Below, one piece after another: positions 62,947 to 64,000 of a stretch of 64,000 nucleotides of DNA (position 1 is its first letter; each line of letters starts with the position of its first letter). The notes beneath the pieces were generated by a model. It was not told the origin of the DNA, made no database searches, and saw only the letters and a program-made list of their open reading frames with translations. Made by a program: the position numbers and the translations under genes. This DNA comes from Stenotrophomonas sp. ESTM1D_MKCIP4_1 (GTDB lineage: Bacteria; Pseudomonadota; Gammaproteobacteria; Xanthomonadales; Xanthomonadaceae): assembly GCF_003086895.1 (NCBI RefSeq), contig NZ_CP026004.1, forward strand, positions 2,640,731-2,704,730, written 5' to 3'.

Positions 62947-64000
62947 ATGACCGTTCCCGCTGCCCGCCTGTCCAGCTTCTACCTGTTCTATTACGCGGCG
63001 CTGGGCGCCTTCACGCCGTACTGGAGCCTGTTCCTCACCGCGCGCGGCATGAGCGTCACCGCCATCAGCGTGATGATGGGGCTGTGGTACGCCACCCGTG
63101 TGGTGGCGCCCAGTACCTGGACGTCGTTGGCGGCGGCCTCGCCCCGCCCGATCCGCCTGCTGCGGGTGGGCTGCGTGCTGACATTGCTGAGTTTCGCGGT
63201 GTTCCTGCTGCCGATGCCACAGCCGTGGATGTACCCGGCGATGGTGGTGTTCTGCTTCTTCTACAACGCCGTGATGCCGCAGTTCGAGTCGATCACCCTG
63301 ACCCACCTGGGCAGCGACAGCCATCGCTACGGCTTGATCCGGGTCTGGGGCTCGCTGGGCTTCATCGCCATCGTCACCCTGTTTGGCTGGTTGATCGAAG
63401 GCGATGGCACGCAGAGCCGCGCCGGGCTGTTGCCGTGGATGATGCTGCCCCTGTTCGCGCTGCTGGTTGCTTCGGCCTTCAGCAACCAGTACGCGCGTGG
63501 CATCGGCAAGGCCGAGGGTGATGCCAGCGGCTTCTGGCAGATCGTGCGCCGGCCGCCGGTGCTGGCGTTCTTCCTGGCCGCCTTCATGGAACAGTTGTCA
63601 TTCGGGCCGTACTACACGTTCTTTTCGGTCTACATGGATCACCACGGCTACCGCACGTCCACGCTCGGCCTGCTGTGGACCATCGGCGTGGTGTTCGAGG
63701 TGGGCGTGTTCTTCACCATCGGCCGCTTTTTCCGCCGCTACGACGCCAGCTGGATGCTGCTGATCGCCCTGGTCAGCTCGTGCCTGCGCTGGGCGGTGAC
63801 TGCATTGTTCCCGCAGAACCTGCCGGTGATGCTGCTGGCACAGACGGCGCACGCGCTGGGGTTTGCCGCCTTCTTCGCTGCCGCCATGCAGATGCTGGCC
63901 ACCTACTTCCCGGGCCGGCTCAACGGCCACGGCCAGGGCCTGCTGTACGGTTTCTCGTCCGGCGTCGGCGGTGTGCTCGGCGCGCTCATCGCCGGCCAGC
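62947..64000 (+). CDS. MFS transporter, PPP (HcaT-like) family (3' end cut by window)
   Basis: From ATG 62947 the frame is open to the window end (at least 351 residues). It begins TVPAARLSSFYLFYYAALGA and FTPYWSLFLTARGMSVTAIS, the pattern of MFS_1_like/PPP-family permeases such as HcaT, with repeated hydrophobic helices and the QFESITLTHLGSDSHRYGLI and RVWGSLGFIA motif of that group. About eleven helices lie in the visible part. The substrate is unknown (aromatic acids or nucleosides are family examples). The metH terminator hairpin separates it from the operon upstream. Confidence 0.85.
   Translation, partial: MTVPAARLSSFYLFYYAALGAFTPYWSLFLTARGMSVTAISVMMGLWYATRVVAPSTWTSLAAASPRPIRLLRVGCVLTLLSFAVFLLPMPQPWMYPAMVVFCFFYNAVMPQFESITLTHLGSDSHRYGLIRVWGSLGFIAIVTLFGWLIEGDGTQSRAGLLPWMMLPLFALLVASAFSNQYARGIGKAEGDASGFWQIVRRPPVLAFFLAAFMEQLSFGPYYTFFSVYMDHHGYRTSTLGLLWTIGVVFEVGVFFTIGRFFRRYDASWMLLIALVSSCLRWAVTALFPQNLPVMLLAQTAHALGFAAFFAAAMQMLATYFPGRLNGHGQGLLYGFSSGVGGVLGALIAGQ

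Overview
The window is GC-rich proteobacterial chromosome and reads as a Stenotrophomonas (S. maltophilia group) or very close Xanthomonadaceae genome. This rests on four things: gene content (split methionine synthase, kynurenine-route NAD genes, an extra-long LigA, GyrA with Gln at position 83), codon usage, many GTAG-headed palindromic REP elements of the kind called SMAG in S. maltophilia, and a REP-associated tyrosine transposase (RAYT). No prophage, integron, CRISPR array, tRNA or rRNA was seen. Most of the window is core genome, cut up by REP clusters that sit almost only at 3' ends of genes.

Layout. 1-9.2 kb: a truncated TetR gene divergent from a hotdog thioesterase; a small-protein/SGNH-esterase cluster; a GH92 mannosidase; two small envelope proteins; an exported S9 peptidase. 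9.4-10.5 kb: a short HipA-like kinase overlapping a DUF3037 gene. 10.55-13.2 kb: the most plastic stretch, with a 14-bp minisatellite, REP pairs, a broken serine hydrolase, a TonB-like gene, a 167-bp tandem array holding fossil 3' ends of the RAYT gene, and the RAYT gene itself. 13.2-33.2 kb, mostly minus strand: PQQ glucose dehydrogenase, gyrA, mtnA, a DUF3011 protein, epmA-GNAT, ligA, then zipA-smc (separated from ligA by an opposite-strand, Tat-exported aminotransferase between REP clusters), rpsF-rpsR-rplI, a CbrC-family gene and an A-type Fe-S carrier. 33.3-43.9 kb, plus strand: asnS, small proteins, a PaiB-like protein, carbonic anhydrase, three kynurenine-pathway genes (3-hydroxyanthranilate dioxygenase, kynU, kmo), sbcB, DUF2461, an aldo/keto reductase and DUF2939. 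44-51.3 kb, minus strand: 5'-nucleotidase, NAD kinase and the 180-kDa NAD-glutamate dehydrogenase. 51.5-56.6 kb: a TetR-MFP-RND efflux operon without an outer-membrane gene. 56.8-64 kb: an acyl-CoA dehydrogenase, then an ArsR-methyltransferase fusion leading a split MetH operon, and a truncated MFS transporter.

How the genes connect. The kynurenine genes feed quinolinate and so NAD; NAD kinase and the large NAD-GDH lie nearby but on the other strand, so shared control is not shown. The ArsR-methyltransferase fusion starts 2 bp after a 28-bp dyad and lies 7 bp before metH, which fits a sensor of the SAM/SAH methyl cycle. The efflux operon has its repressor as first gene with a likely operator across its own -10 box.

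The strongest unusual signals are: (i) the RAYT/REP amplification at 11970-13162; (ii) REP GTAG heads that supply the stop codon of four neighbouring reading frames; (iii) a graded 14-bp minisatellite that ends exactly at a REP head; (iv) the HipA-like kinase/DUF3037 pair; (v) the dyad upstream of the ArsR-methyltransferase/split metH operon. All functional statements are read from sequence and family knowledge; no searches were run.
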